Positions 52,294-61,218 of a DNA stretch of 64,000 nucleotides are shown here, piece after piece (within the stretch, counting starts at the first letter, position 1; each line of letters starts with the position of its first letter). The DNA is taken from assembly GCA_035640355.1 (NCBI GenBank), contig DASQWI010000008.1, positions 1 through 64,000 of the forward strand, read 5' to 3'. Source of the stretch: Actinomycetota bacterium. Its GTDB lineage: Bacteria; Actinomycetota; UBA4738; HRBIN12. The notes under the pieces were generated by a model. It had not been told where the DNA came from and searched no databases. It saw only the letters and a list, made by a program, of their open reading frames with translations. Position numbers and translations under genes: made by a program.

Positions 52294-53025
52294 ATGTCTC
52301 TGACCAGTCGTCCACCCCACTCCGCAGGTGTCCTCATCGTCGAGGCGATCGGCGTGGTCCGCATGAGCCTGCGGATGCTGTTCGAGTCCGTTCCGGACAT
52401 CGAGGTCGTCGGCGAGGCCGGCGACGCCGAAACGGCGCTCGACCTGGTGCCCTCGGTGCGAAATCCTTCGACCGTCGTCGCGCTCGTCGGCGTCGAGCTG
52501 GGTGGATCGCACGACTCGTTCTGGCTGATCCGCTCGATCCGTGAGCGATCACCGCAGATCACCATCTTGGCCACGGGGACCGACATGAGCCCCACGGCCA
52601 TCTCGCAGGCGCTGTTCGTCGGCGCCCACGGGTTCGTACACAAGAACTCGTCGCCCGAGCGGTACATCGAGGCGACGCGTCGGGCCGCGAACGGCGAGCT
52701 CGTGCTCGAGGGGCTGCCTCGCGGCGCGCTCGGGGAGCTCGTCCAGGCGATCGATCATCAGCAGGTGACGACGAGCGTGCTGACGCCACGTGAACACTCC
52801 GTCCTGGTCGCGGCGGCGGACGGCCTCACGGCGCGCGAGATCGCGCGCCGGCTCGGCGTTCGCGAGCGAACCGTGTCGACGCACCTCAACCACATCTACC
52901 GCAAGCTCGGCGCAAGCGGACGGGTCGCGGCCGTGACGGCGGCTGCCCGGATGGGAGTGCTCACGCTTCCGGCGTCGGAGGTCATGGCGCCTGTCGCGGG
53001 CGCCGATCGTCTCGTCGCCAGCTAG
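52294..53025 (+). CDS. LuxR/NarL-type regulator with degenerate receiver domain
   Basis: A protein of 243 residues. Residues 12-130 have a response-regulator receiver fold (VLIVEAIGVVRMSLRMLFESVPDIEVVGEAGDAETAL, ILATGTD, GAHGFVHKN). However, the acidic pair reads Glu-Ala and the phospho-acceptor Asp position reads Gly (VALVGVELGG), so it should not be phosphorylated normally. Residues about 165-225 form a LuxR helix-turn-helix: LTPREHSVLVAAADGLTAREIARRLGVRERTVSTHLNHIYRKLG. ATG at 52294 was chosen, GGGAG upstream; an in-frame ATG at 52176 lies inside the inverted repeat and is less likely. Sitting just before the Tad pilus operon, it may control it (inference). Confidence 0.85.
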   Translation: MSLTSRPPHSAGVLIVEAIGVVRMSLRMLFESVPDIEVVGEAGDAETALDLVPSVRNPSTVVALVGVELGGSHDSFWLIRSIRERSPQITILATGTDMSPTAISQALFVGAHGFVHKNSSPERYIEATRRAANGELVLEGLPRGALGELVQAIDHQQVTTSVLTPREHSVLVAAADGLTAREIARRLGVRERTVSTHLNHIYRKLGASGRVAAVTAAARMGVLTLPASEVMAPVAGADRLVAS

Positions 53026-53265
53026 TCCGCACCAACGCCGCGTTCGTTTCCTTCGACGTAATGGACGCGCGCGTGCTCTCGCGTCGACATCCACGTACGT
53101 ATGCGTGCGTACTCAATCGTTACCGATGTACGCACAGCGCAAGTGCGGATGGCAACGCCGTAACGGCGATCACTAGCTTCCCGCAGCAGATAGCACAGGT
53201 TGCCGGGTGTCTTTTTTCCTTGGGTGCGCCGCCCGGCCTGTACGCGTGAAGGAGGTGACATCCAG
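53026..53265 (+). promoter_or_regulatory. Upstream region of the Tad pilus operon
   Basis: About 240 bp without a gene. It holds the inverted repeat at 53105-53135, a T6 run at about 53213, and an excellent Shine-Dalgarno AAGGAGGTGA before the pilin start. The pilin promoter should be here, but I cannot point to a clear -10/-35 pair. Confidence 0.5.
53105..53135. promoter_or_regulatory. 8-bp inverted repeat upstream of the pilin gene
   Basis: GTGCGTAC (53105-53112) and GTACGCAC (53128-53135) are perfect inverted copies with a 15-bp spacer, the spacing of a dimeric helix-turn-helix protein. It is about 130 bp before the pilin ATG and 80 bp after the regulator stop. Confidence 0.5.
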
Positions 53266-53532
53266 ATGCTGCTTCGGGCTCACACGTACGTGCGGGTGGC
53301 GATCGGGGACCTCCGTTCGCGCATGCACGACCGGCTTGTCGATCTGACGCGTAGCGAGGTCGGTGCCACCGCAGCCGAGTACGCGCTCCTGGTTTCGCTG
53401 ATCGCCGTCGTGCTCGTGGCCGGTGCGTTCCTCCTCGGCAACGCCATCAACGATCGCCTCGACGCCACGGCCGACTGTATCGACGCCGCTCCGGCGGCGA
53501 CGTGCCCCGGTGGGGCTGTCGTCGTGCCGTAG
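53266..53532 (+). CDS. Flp-type (type IVb) pilin
   Basis: A protein of 88 residues, the major pilus subunit candidate. Leader of 33 residues ending in Gly33, then ATAAEYALLVSLIAVVLVAGAFLLGNAINDRL, with the class III cleavage site G/A and Glu at +5 followed by Tyr, as in Flp pilins. The mature chain is about 55 residues with a C-terminal pair of cysteines. A prepilin peptidase must act on it, but none is in the window. AAGGAGGTGA lies eight bases before the ATG, consistent with high expression. Confidence 0.9.
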   Translation: MLLRAHTYVRVAIGDLRSRMHDRLVDLTRSEVGATAAEYALLVSLIAVVLVAGAFLLGNAINDRLDATADCIDAAPAATCPGGAVVVP

Positions 53533-53548
53533 TTGCTCGTACCGAACG

Positions 53549-53594
53549 GAGAGCGGCTCCGGCCGCTCTCTCTTCCTCGGGCGACCCCGAGGAA
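53549..53594 (+). other. Two tandem hairpins after the pilin gene
   Basis: First: GAGAGCGGC, loop TCCG, GCCGCTCTC (53549-53570). Second: TTCCTCGGG, loop CGAC, CCCGAGGAA (53573-53594). Both have perfect 9-bp stems, two bases apart, with no T-run. They probably protect the pilin mRNA 3' end or reduce read-through into the assembly genes, giving more pilin than machinery. Confidence 0.75.
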
Positions 53595-53635
53595 GGGACG
53601 GTGGCCGGAACGATCGAGAGTAGGAGGACGGCCTG

Positions 53636-54034
53636 GTGAGGAGACGGAACGAGCGAGGTGCGGCGGCGGTGGAATTCGCGCTGCTCTTGCCGCTGCTCGT
53701 CGTGATCTTGTTCGGGATCATCGCGCTCGGGATCGCGCTCATGCGGACGGTCAACTACATCAGCGCGGCGCGAGAGGGTGCTCGCTATGCCGCCGTCCAC
53801 TGCCGCCCGGAGGCGACGACGTGCGCCGGTACGACGCTCATCGCCGACCGAGTGACCCAATCCGCCAACGGGAACCCGATCGGGCCGGGCACCCCGGCGG
53901 CAGATCTGGACTGCTCCATCTCACCCGGGCAGCCCGTCACCGTCTTCTGGGAACAACAGATCCCGGTCGAGATTCCGCTCCTGCCGGACATGTCGTTCAC
54001 GATGAACGTGGCGGGGACCTTCCGATGCGAATGA
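53636..54034 (+). CDS. TadE-like pseudopilin
   Basis: A protein of 132 residues. Seen: MRRRNERGAAAVEFALLLPLLVVILFGIIALGIALMRTVNYISAAREGARYAA, the TadE pattern with a prepilin-type site after Gly8 and Glu at +5 of the mature form. The outer part has two or three cysteines likely to form disulfides. It is a minor pilus component embedded in the membrane. GTG start with TAGGAGG upstream; the 3' end overlaps the next gene by up to 10 bp. Confidence 0.88.
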   Translation: MRRRNERGAAAVEFALLLPLLVVILFGIIALGIALMRTVNYISAAREGARYAAVHCRPEATTCAGTTLIADRVTQSANGNPIGPGTPAADLDCSISPGQPVTVFWEQQIPVEIPLLPDMSFTMNVAGTFRCE

Positions 54035-55125
54035 GGCCGCGGCTCGACGACGAATCGGGGGCAACGGCGGTCATCGTCGCGCTCTGTCTCTTCGTGATCG
54101 TCGGCATGCTCGCGCTGACGATCGACGGTGGTCTCCTGTGGACGAAGTATCGTCGGATCCGCACTGCCAACGACGCCGCTGCGCTCGCCGCGGCGTACTC
54201 ATGCGCCAAGGGCGAGGGGCTCGGCGGTGCCGACGCCCAGGCCGCGAGCATCGCACAGGCGAACGTCGGCGATGCTCTTCCGACACAGCCGAATGCGTAT
54301 TCCCCTGGATGCGTCGTCGAGGGCGGGGAGGTCACCGTTTACTTCGGTGGAGAACAGAGTCTGTTGTTCGGGCCGGCGATCGGGGTTTCCACCCCGAAGC
54401 CCGTCGCCGCCCACGCGACCGCCCTGTGGGGAGGGGCGGGCGGAGCCAGCAACGTCGCGCCGCTCATGCTGTCGCTTCAACGGCTGTCCGACTGCGACAT
54501 CCCGTTCGGTCCCGATCTCCAGGTCGGCATTTCTCGTTGCTTCTTCTGGTGGGACAACGGAACGCCCCACGACACCACCGCCCTGACGAACGCCGAGTGG
54601 GGTCTGGTCGACCTGACCACGTGGGGTGTGGACGCCTTGGGCGGGTGTGGGGGAAACGTTAGCCAGAGCGACGTCGGCACGTGGATCGACCAGGGCTATC
54701 CGGGCTCGCTGCTGATCGACTATCCACCGGGATACGAGTACGTCTGCCGTGGCAGCGGATTCCAGGGCAACGCGCTCAACAACGACATCAGCGCGCAAGC
54801 GGGAGAGATTCTGTACTTCCCGGTGAACGATCCGTCGCAGCAGCTCGGATCGGGCGGCAGTCTCTGCCGGCCGGACGCGCTCGACCCCGCCAACGTCGAT
54901 GGGGACTGCTCGGTCCAGAAGTACGCGATGATCGGGTTCGCGCGACTCCAGGTGGCGGCGGTCTGGACCGGGCAGGACGCGCAGACCATGTGCAACCACC
55001 CGGCCGACAACAACGGCAGTCTGCGGTGCTTCGAAGCGGTGTGGATGGGTTTCGAACCCGGCGGACTGAATCCAATTCCGAACGCCCCGAACCTCGGCCT
55101 GTTCGCCGTGGCGTTGACCGGATGA
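54025..55125 (+). CDS. TadG-like pilus protein
   Basis: A protein of 366 residues. N-terminus DDESGATAVIVALCLFVIVGMLALTIDGGLLWTKYRRIRTANDAAALAAAYSC is the TadG/pilus-assembly flp-like segment with one membrane helix. The exported remainder has about nine cysteines and acidic loops (FFWWDNGTPHDTT, CSVQKYAMIGFARLQ) and no von Willebrand domain, which many TadG proteins carry; that domain is instead on the TadB fusion of this operon. Start ATG at 54025 or 54031; the latter gives a 4-bp overlap. Confidence 0.8.
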   Translation: MRMRPRLDDESGATAVIVALCLFVIVGMLALTIDGGLLWTKYRRIRTANDAAALAAAYSCAKGEGLGGADAQAASIAQANVGDALPTQPNAYSPGCVVEGGEVTVYFGGEQSLLFGPAIGVSTPKPVAAHATALWGGAGGASNVAPLMLSLQRLSDCDIPFGPDLQVGISRCFFWWDNGTPHDTTALTNAEWGLVDLTTWGVDALGGCGGNVSQSDVGTWIDQGYPGSLLIDYPPGYEYVCRGSGFQGNALNNDISAQAGEILYFPVNDPSQQLGSGGSLCRPDALDPANVDGDCSVQKYAMIGFARLQVAAVWTGQDAQTMCNHPADNNGSLRCFEAVWMGFEPGGLNPIPNAPNLGLFAVALTG

Positions 55126-55144
55126 CCCTGAGGAGGAGATCGAC

Positions 55145-55843
55145 ATGAAGAAGCCTGTGGCAGCAGCGCTCATCTTCCTGGTCGCGGCCGCGGCGGCCGG
55201 TGGGGTGCTGTTGTTCATGAACGGAGTTCGTGAGCGGGCGGAGGCGGGCCGTATCACGGCCGACGTCATCGTCGCGACACGAGATATCCCAGCGGGACAG
55301 GAACTGAGCGCGCTGATCGACGAGGGAGTGTTCCGAACGGAGGCCGTCGACGTCGAGGACCTCGTCCCCGGCGCGATCACGGACGTGTACCAGCTCCAGG
55401 GTCAGCGCACCGGATATCCGATCCTTGCGGAGGAGCAGATCGTTGCCGCGCGGCTCGCCGGCCCGCTTCAAGCCGGGGGCGGCGTTCTGGGCATCCCGGA
55501 CGGTCTCCAGGCAGCGTCCATCACGCTCGAGCCGCAACGCGTTGTGGCGGGGGCGATCCAGCAGGGCGATCACGTCGAGGTCTTCGGGACGTTCACCGAA
55601 CGCGGCGCCGGCGAGTTGACGACCCGCGTCGTCATCGAAGACGCGCTTGTTCTGGCCGTCGCCACGCCGGCGTCGGACGACCTCAGCTCCGGCAGCACCG
55701 GCACGATCACGCTTGCCGTCACACCTGAGCAGGCGGCTCTCCTGATCTTCGCCCAGGAACAGGGCCACGTCTGGCTGACCCTCCTTCCGCCGAACCAGGC
55801 CGGCGTCCACGTTCCGCCCGTCGAACTGGGGGCGATGCGATGA
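55145..55843 (+). CDS. CpaB/RcpC-type pilus assembly protein (SAF domain)
   Basis: A protein of 232 residues. Signal anchor (residues 5-26, VAAALIFLVAAAAAGGVLLFM), then a SAF domain (VIVATRDIPAGQELSALIDEGVFRTEAV) and the RcpC-type domain (GALQAASITLEPQRVVAGAIQQGDHVEVFGTF-like region, with THxV-type strand TRVVIEDALVLAV and ITLAVTPEQAALLIFAQEQGHVWLTL). In Gram-negative Tad systems it works with a secretin; no secretin is present here, as expected for a monoderm. AGGAGG precedes the ATG. Confidence 0.88.
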   Translation: MKKPVAAALIFLVAAAAAGGVLLFMNGVRERAEAGRITADVIVATRDIPAGQELSALIDEGVFRTEAVDVEDLVPGAITDVYQLQGQRTGYPILAEEQIVAARLAGPLQAGGGVLGIPDGLQAASITLEPQRVVAGAIQQGDHVEVFGTFTERGAGELTTRVVIEDALVLAVATPASDDLSSGSTGTITLAVTPEQAALLIFAQEQGHVWLTLLPPNQAGVHVPPVELGAMR

Positions 55844-57033
55844 ACGGCCGCCGGGTCATCGCCGTCGGTGGCTCGATGACCTTCCCCCCCGAGGTGGCTC
55901 GCGCCCTGGGGGCGGCGCCCGACGCCGTGTCGTGGCTGCCGTCGATCGCGAGCGCCCAGCGGGCGATAGCGGACGGCCAGGAGCGCTTCGACGTCGTCGT
56001 CCTCGCGCCGTCCGTCACGGACGACGAGGCGATCGCGCTCGCCGATTTCGCCGCCCGCGAGTCGCCTGCCACGGCCGTGGTCCTGGTCCGCGACACTCCG
56101 GTCGACGGCGCGTTTCCGAGGCTCATCCGAGGCGGGGTCCGCGACGTCGTCGACCTCACGAAGGGAAGGAGCGAGTTTCCCGACGCCCTTCGCCGCGCGC
56201 TCGACTGGACATCCACAATGCGCGGGAGTGCCAACGGCAACGGGTCCCACGGGTCGACCGGAACGATCGTCTCGATCTTCTCCACGAAGGGCGGAACGGG
56301 AAAGACCTTCCTCGCGTGCAACCTCGCGGCAGCGCTCGCCGACCGTTCGGGCTCCCGGGTCGCGCTCGTCGATCTCGACCACGACCTCGGCGACGTCTTC
56401 GCGTACTTCCGTGCGGAACCGAGTCGCACTCTTGTGGAGGTGGCGACGCTCGAGGAAGGTGCGGACTCGGAAGCGATCGCGGGCCTCGGCACGCCGCTCG
56501 TCAGCGGTGTCGTCGGCTTCGGCTCACGCCCGGATCCGCGGGCCGAGCCGTTGGCCGGCGCTGCCGTCGCCCGAATCTTGAACGCCCTACGCGAAGCGTT
56601 TGCGTTCACGATCGTGGACGCGACGTCCGAATACTCGGATCATGTCCTCGCCGCGCTCGATCTCTCGGACGTGGTCTGTCTGGTGTCGGGCCTCGATGCG
56701 ATCGGGGTTCGGCACATGTCGATCGCCATGCACACGCTTGCGAACCTCGGCGTGCCGCGCGACCGGCTCCGGTTCGTCGTCAACAGGGCCGACAGCAAGG
56801 TCGATCTGACGGTCGAGGACATCGAACGGCTCGTCGGCATCCGCGTCGACGGCCGGATCCCGTCGAGTCCACTCGTCGCGCAGTCGATCAACCGCGGTCG
56901 GTTGTTGTGGCTCGACCAGCGACGATCCGACGTGGCCAAGGGCATCCAGGTGTTCGCCGACCGGCTCAGGTCGTCGGTGGCGCCTGACGAGGCGGTTTCC
57001 ACGAAACGTCGCCTGTTTGCAAGGGGGTCGTGA
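55840..57033 (+). CDS. CpaE/TadZ-like pilus localisation ATPase
   Basis: A protein of 397 residues. Residues 1-120 form a receiver-like domain without phospho-acceptor signature; residues 140-390 a MinD/ParA-type ATPase: [21 protein letters not shown] (deviant Walker A 150-156), [13 protein letters not shown] and [27 protein letters not shown]. CpaE/TadZ places the pilus machine in the cell. ATGA overlap of 4 bp with cpaB; 1 bp before the next start. Confidence 0.9.
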   Translation: MNGRRVIAVGGSMTFPPEVARALGAAPDAVSWLPSIASAQRAIADGQERFDVVVLAPSVTDDEAIALADFAARESPATAVVLVRDTPVDGAFPRLIRGGVRDVVDLTKGRSEFPDALRRALDWTSTMRGSANGNGSHGSTGTIVSIFSTKGGTGKTFLACNLAAALADRSGSRVALVDLDHDLGDVFAYFRAEPSRTLVEVATLEEGADSEAIAGLGTPLVSGVVGFGSRPDPRAEPLAGAAVARILNALREAFAFTIVDATSEYSDHVLAALDLSDVVCLVSGLDAIGVRHMSIAMHTLANLGVPRDRLRFVVNRADSKVDLTVEDIERLVGIRVDGRIPSSPLVAQSINRGRLLWLDQRRSDVAKGIQVFADRLRSSVAPDEAVSTKRRLFARGS

Positions 57034-57034
57034 G

Positions 57035-58357
57035 GTGTCGCTTGCGGAACGTTTGTCTCGGCAGGAGCAGCCGGATCGAACTGCCGAGGTCAGGGATCAG
57101 ATACAGGAACGGCTGATCGAGGTCCTCGGGGCCCGCCTCTACGACGACGCGATGGAGGACGGCGAGCTTCGCCGGCTCGTGGATCGCCGGCTCCGTGAGC
57201 TCCTCGAAGACGTTGAGACACCGCTCTCGATCCAGGAGAAGGCGCAGATCATCCAGCAGATCGGGGACAACATCCTCGGCCTGGGGCCGATCGAGCCGTT
57301 CATCCGCGACCCGGAGATCACGGAGGTAATGGTGAACAGCCACCGCGTCGTGTACATCGAACGTGGAGGCAAAATCTATCGCACCGACGTCTCGTTCCGT
57401 AACGAGGAGGATCTTCGTCGGACGATCGACAAGATCGTCGGACGAGTGGGGCGCCGTATCGACGACTCCTCCCCGTACGTGGACGCTCGTCTGACCGACG
57501 GGTCGCGCGTGAACGCGATCATTCCGCCCCTCGCCATCCACGGCTCCGCTCTGACGATCCGGAAGTTCTCAGCGGACCCGTTCACGGCAAAGGACCTGAT
57601 CGACTTCGGAACGCTCACTCCAGAGCTCGTTCCGTTCCTCGACGCCTGCGTCCGGGGCCGACTGAACATCCTCGTGTCCGGAGGGACGGGCGCGGGGAAG
57701 ACCACGTTGCTCAACGTCCTGTCGGCGTTCCTGCCGGAAGACGAGCGCATCATCACGATCGAAGACTCCGCCGAGTTGCGCCTGCAGCAGCCGCATGTGG
57801 TGTCGCTGGAGTACCGCCCGCCGAACATCGAGGGTCAGGGCGAGGTGTCGATTCGCGATCTCGTCCGGAATGCCCTGCGCATGCGACCCGATCGCATCGT
57901 CGTCGGTGAGGTCCGCGGCGGCGAGACGCTCGACATGCTTCAGGCGATGAACACCGGACACGACGGCTCGATCAGCACCATTCACGCCAACTCGCCGCGG
58001 GACGTGCTCTCCCGCCTCGAGACCCTCGCGCTCATGGCTGGCATGGACCTCACGGTTCGAGCGCTTCGCGAGCAGGTGTCGGCGGCGATCGATCTGATCG
58101 TTCACGTGGCCCGATTCCAGGACGGAGTCCGTCGCGTGGCCAACGTCACCGAGGTTGTCGGTCTCGAAGGCGATACGGTCACGATGCAAGACCTCTTCAT
58201 CTTCCACGTCGACGCAGGGCTGGACGAACGGAACCGCGTGCGAGGACACCTGGCCCCGAGCGGGCTCCGGCCGCATTTCCTGGAGAAGCTGGCCGAACGC
58301 AACGTGTTCCTCGACACGTCGTGGTTCGCCCCGCCGCCGGGGTCGGAACCATGGTGA
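57035..58357 (+). CDS. CpaF/TadA-type secretion ATPase
   Basis: A protein of 440 residues. N-terminal domain with [34 protein letters not shown], then Walker [17 protein letters not shown] (216-224), [26 protein letters not shown] (Asp box), [38 protein letters not shown] (Walker B and His box). It powers pilus assembly as a cytoplasmic hexamer. The GTG at 57035 was chosen with AAGGGGG eight bases upstream. The 3' end overlaps the next start by 7 bp (4 bp if GTG 58354 is used). Confidence 0.95.
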   Translation: MSLAERLSRQEQPDRTAEVRDQIQERLIEVLGARLYDDAMEDGELRRLVDRRLRELLEDVETPLSIQEKAQIIQQIGDNILGLGPIEPFIRDPEITEVMVNSHRVVYIERGGKIYRTDVSFRNEEDLRRTIDKIVGRVGRRIDDSSPYVDARLTDGSRVNAIIPPLAIHGSALTIRKFSADPFTAKDLIDFGTLTPELVPFLDACVRGRLNILVSGGTGAGKTTLLNVLSAFLPEDERIITIEDSAELRLQQPHVVSLEYRPPNIEGQGEVSIRDLVRNALRMRPDRIVVGEVRGGETLDMLQAMNTGHDGSISTIHANSPRDVLSRLETLALMAGMDLTVRALREQVSAAIDLIVHVARFQDGVRRVANVTEVVGLEGDTVTMQDLFIFHVDAGLDERNRVRGHLAPSGLRPHFLEKLAERNVFLDTSWFAPPPGSEPW

Positions 58358-60279
58358 GGGGTCGCGTCGGTCTGGTTCTGGCGCTCGCGTGCTGGACCGT
58401 TTTCGTCGTGCCGTGGTCCGCCGCGGCGTCGGGCGATGTCTCAGTTCGCGGGGCCGACGTCTCGGATTTCCCCACCGTACGGCTGACGGTGTCGACGGAG
58501 GAGCCGCTCTCCTCAGACGTTCGCGACGTTCAGATCATCGAGAACGATGTCCCCGTTCAGTCGACGTCTCTGGACACGTTCGGCGCCGAGGCAGGCCACA
58601 TCGACGCGATCCTTGCAATCGACGCTTCGAACAGCATGCGAGGCGAACCACTGAGCACTGCGCTCGCGGCGGCTCGAACGTTTCTCGCCGGAGTACCGGC
58701 CTCGATGCCGCTCGGTGTCGTGACGTTCTCGGACGACCCTGTCGTCCTCGCGTCGTTGACCGCCGATCGCGCGTCCGTCGAGCGCGCCGTCGGCTCGCTG
58801 ACCGCGACGACGAGTCAGGGCACCGCGCTGTTCAACACCGTGAGCGCAGCCTCCGACATGTTTGTCGGCACCGGTCAACACAATCTGGTGTTGCTCACCG
58901 ACGGTCGATGCAAGGCCGATCCGACCGACTCGGGTCCGTGCACGCTCGACGGCAGCCTCGAGGAGGCGGTAGCCGCGGCGAACGATGCCGGTGTGACCGT
59001 GTTCACGATCGGGTTGTCGCGAACCGGCGCGCCGGTGCCGACGCTCGAGCGGCTGGCACAACAGACGGGTGGAGAGCATTCGCTGATCACGATCGAGCAG
59101 CTCGAAACCGTTTATGCGGGGCTCGCCGAACAGCTCTCCGGCCAGTACGTTGTGGAATATCGGTCGAAGGCGCCACTTGGCGCGCAGGTCGTCGTCGTCG
59201 TTCATACCTCTGTCGGCCGCGACACGTTCGGGTTCGTAGCGCCCGGACAGGCCCTGATACCGAAGAACGCCGAGGCGGCGGCGACCAGCGCGGTCATGTT
59301 CTGGGCGACGCCGCTCGGGATGGGGATCGTCAGCGCCTTCACGTTCCTGGCCGTGCTACTTGCCGGTCTGACGACCGTGAGCGTGGCGGACAGGCGGCGT
59401 CGGCTTCGGGAACTGGGCAAGACCGTCGCATTGCCGCCTCCGCCACTCGGAGCCGACCCCTCGGCGAGCGATGTGAGCAAGACGTTCTTCCCCCAGCGAC
59501 TCGGAGACTCCGCGGAGAACCTGGCCAGCAAGACGTCGGCCGGCCAACGGCTCGCTCGGAGGCTGGAGCATGCCGGTTGGGGCATCCGGAGCGGAGAGTT
59601 CCTGCTCTTGGTCGCGCTCGGGGTCGTTGTTCTGGCGGTCGCGGGGTTCGTGGTCGCGACGGTGATCGGCGCGCTCGTGGGCGCAGTCATCGGCGCAATC
59701 GTGCCGTTCGCGGTGCTGTCCCATGCTGCTTCGAGCCGTCAGAACGCCATGCAGAAGCAGCTCGCCGACACGCTCATGGTCATCGCGAGCTCGATGCGGG
59801 CCGGTCATAGCTTCCTCCAATCGCTCGACTCGGCCGTGAAGGAGGCGGACGAGCCTACGGCAGGCGAGTTCGGTCGGGTTCTGAGGGAGATCCGCCTCGG
59901 TCGGGACACCGATCAAGCCCTGGAGGCGCTGGTCGAGCGAGTCGGCAGCCAGGACCTCGAGTGGGCCGTCACCGCGATCAAGATCCAGCGGAAGATCGGA
60001 GGCAACCTCGCCGAGGTTCTCGAAACGGTGGCGAAGACCGTTCGCGAGCGCGAGACGCTGCGGCGTCAGGTGAGGGTGCTGTCCGCTGAAGGACGTATCT
60101 CGATCGTCGTCCTCAGCGTGCTGCCGGTCCTGCTCGCCGGCTACATCATGGTGGTGAACCCCGAGTACCTCAGAACGCTCACGTCCACGCGGCCCGGCAT
60201 CTTCATCTCTGTCGCGGGCGCAGCACTGATGGGCGTCGGCTACATCTGGATGAGAAAGATCGTGAGGCTCAATGTCTGA
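58351..60279 (+). CDS. Von Willebrand A domain - TadB fusion
   Basis: A protein of 642 residues. Signal sequence (1-27), a short beta region, a VWA domain (about 82-270) with the MIDAS motif DASNS at 91-95, a Thr in TSQGTAL and [11 protein letters not shown]. Then a membrane helix (316-340), a cytoplasmic linker with PPPPLGAD, and a complete TadB/T2SSF part (about 400-640: [103 protein letters not shown]). So the inner platform of the pilus machine carries its own exported VWA domain, which normally would be on TadG. 8-bp overlap with tadC. Confidence 0.9.
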   Translation: MVRGRVGLVLALACWTVFVVPWSAAASGDVSVRGADVSDFPTVRLTVSTEEPLSSDVRDVQIIENDVPVQSTSLDTFGAEAGHIDAILAIDASNSMRGEPLSTALAAARTFLAGVPASMPLGVVTFSDDPVVLASLTADRASVERAVGSLTATTSQGTALFNTVSAASDMFVGTGQHNLVLLTDGRCKADPTDSGPCTLDGSLEEAVAAANDAGVTVFTIGLSRTGAPVPTLERLAQQTGGEHSLITIEQLETVYAGLAEQLSGQYVVEYRSKAPLGAQVVVVVHTSVGRDTFGFVAPGQALIPKNAEAAATSAVMFWATPLGMGIVSAFTFLAVLLAGLTTVSVADRRRRLRELGKTVALPPPPLGADPSASDVSKTFFPQRLGDSAENLASKTSAGQRLARRLEHAGWGIRSGEFLLLVALGVVVLAVAGFVVATVIGALVGAVIGAIVPFAVLSHAASSRQNAMQKQLADTLMVIASSMRAGHSFLQSLDSAVKEADEPTAGEFGRVLREIRLGRDTDQALEALVERVGSQDLEWAVTAIKIQRKIGGNLAEVLETVAKTVRERETLRRQVRVLSAEGRISIVVLSVLPVLLAGYIMVVNPEYLRTLTSTRPGIFISVAGAALMGVGYIWMRKIVRLNV

Positions 60280-61195
60280 ACAGATGTATCTCCTCGTGGG
60301 TGTCTTCGGAACCTTCCTTGTCGTCCTGCTCGCGGGCGCCACGATGATCTCGGTCTCCCGAAATCGGCGATCGGCCCAGGTGCTGCAAGGGCAGCTGGAG
60401 AGCGCCGGGATCTCGGTGAGTCCCCATGGCGCAGTTGCGTCGTTCTCCGAGCGTGTCGTTGCGCCCGCCATCTCGCGGTTCTCGACTGCGGCCGCGCGCA
60501 TCACGCCCGCGGGATTGCGGAACGGCGTGGCGCGCCGGCTCGTGCTGGCGGGGGGCTCGGGCAAGTGGACGGCCGAGCTGTTCCTCGCGGCGCAGTTGGC
60601 GGCGACGATCGCGGCTGGTATCAGCGGCTACATCCTGGGGATGAGCGGTGAAAAGCGCATCCTCGGGCCGGGATGGATCGCGCTCCTCGCGTTCGTCGCG
60701 TACATCTTCCCAATCGCCGCTCTCGACCGAAAGGCCCAGAGCCGCCAAGAGAACATCCGGCGAACGCTCGCGGACACGATCGACCTGCTGACCATCAGCG
60801 TCGAGGCCGGCCTCGCGTTCGACGCCGCGCTCCTTCATGCCCGCCGTTCGATGAAGGGGCCGATGTCCGACGAGATCGGGCGGATGCTCCACGAGATGCA
60901 GCTCGGCGTAAAACGCACCGATGCGATGCGGAGCCTCTCCGAGCGGACGAACGTCGAGGAGCTCCGGAGCTTCGTTCTCGCGATGGTGCAAGCAGACGTC
61001 TTCGGCGTGAGCATCGCGAGCGTACTGCGGGCGCAATCGCAGGAGCTGCGGACGAAGCGCCGTCAGCGGGCTGAGGAGCGGGCCATGAAGATCCCGGTGA
61101 AGCTCCTGTTCCCCATGATTGTCTGCATCCTTCCCGCGCTCCTGATCCTCGTGGTTGGCCCGGGAGTGATCAGGCTCGCCAAGGTTCTGTTTTGA
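60272..61195 (+). CDS. TadC-type pilus platform protein
   Basis: A protein of 307 residues with three or four membrane helices and the T2SSF pattern: RRTLADTIDLLTISVEAGLAFDAALLHARRSMKGPMSDEIGRMLHEMQLGVKRTDAMRSLSERTNVEELRSFVLAMVQADVFGVSIASVLRAQSQELRTKRRQRAEERAMKIPVKLLFPMIVCILPALLIL. It pairs with TadB to form the inner-membrane platform on which CpaF acts. ATG at 60272 overlaps the fusion gene by 8 bp. Confidence 0.92.
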   Translation: MSEQMYLLVGVFGTFLVVLLAGATMISVSRNRRSAQVLQGQLESAGISVSPHGAVASFSERVVAPAISRFSTAAARITPAGLRNGVARRLVLAGGSGKWTAELFLAAQLAATIAAGISGYILGMSGEKRILGPGWIALLAFVAYIFPIAALDRKAQSRQENIRRTLADTIDLLTISVEAGLAFDAALLHARRSMKGPMSDEIGRMLHEMQLGVKRTDAMRSLSERTNVEELRSFVLAMVQADVFGVSIASVLRAQSQELRTKRRQRAEERAMKIPVKLLFPMIVCILPALLILVVGPGVIRLAKVLF

Positions 61196-61218
61196 TGACC
61201 GAGAAGGGCGGACACTAG

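Noticed and set aside
52176-53025. Earlier start of the LuxR-type regulator at the ATG at 52176
   Set aside because: That ATG lies in the inverted repeat, lacks a ribosome site, and would add about 39 residues with no similarity to receiver domains.
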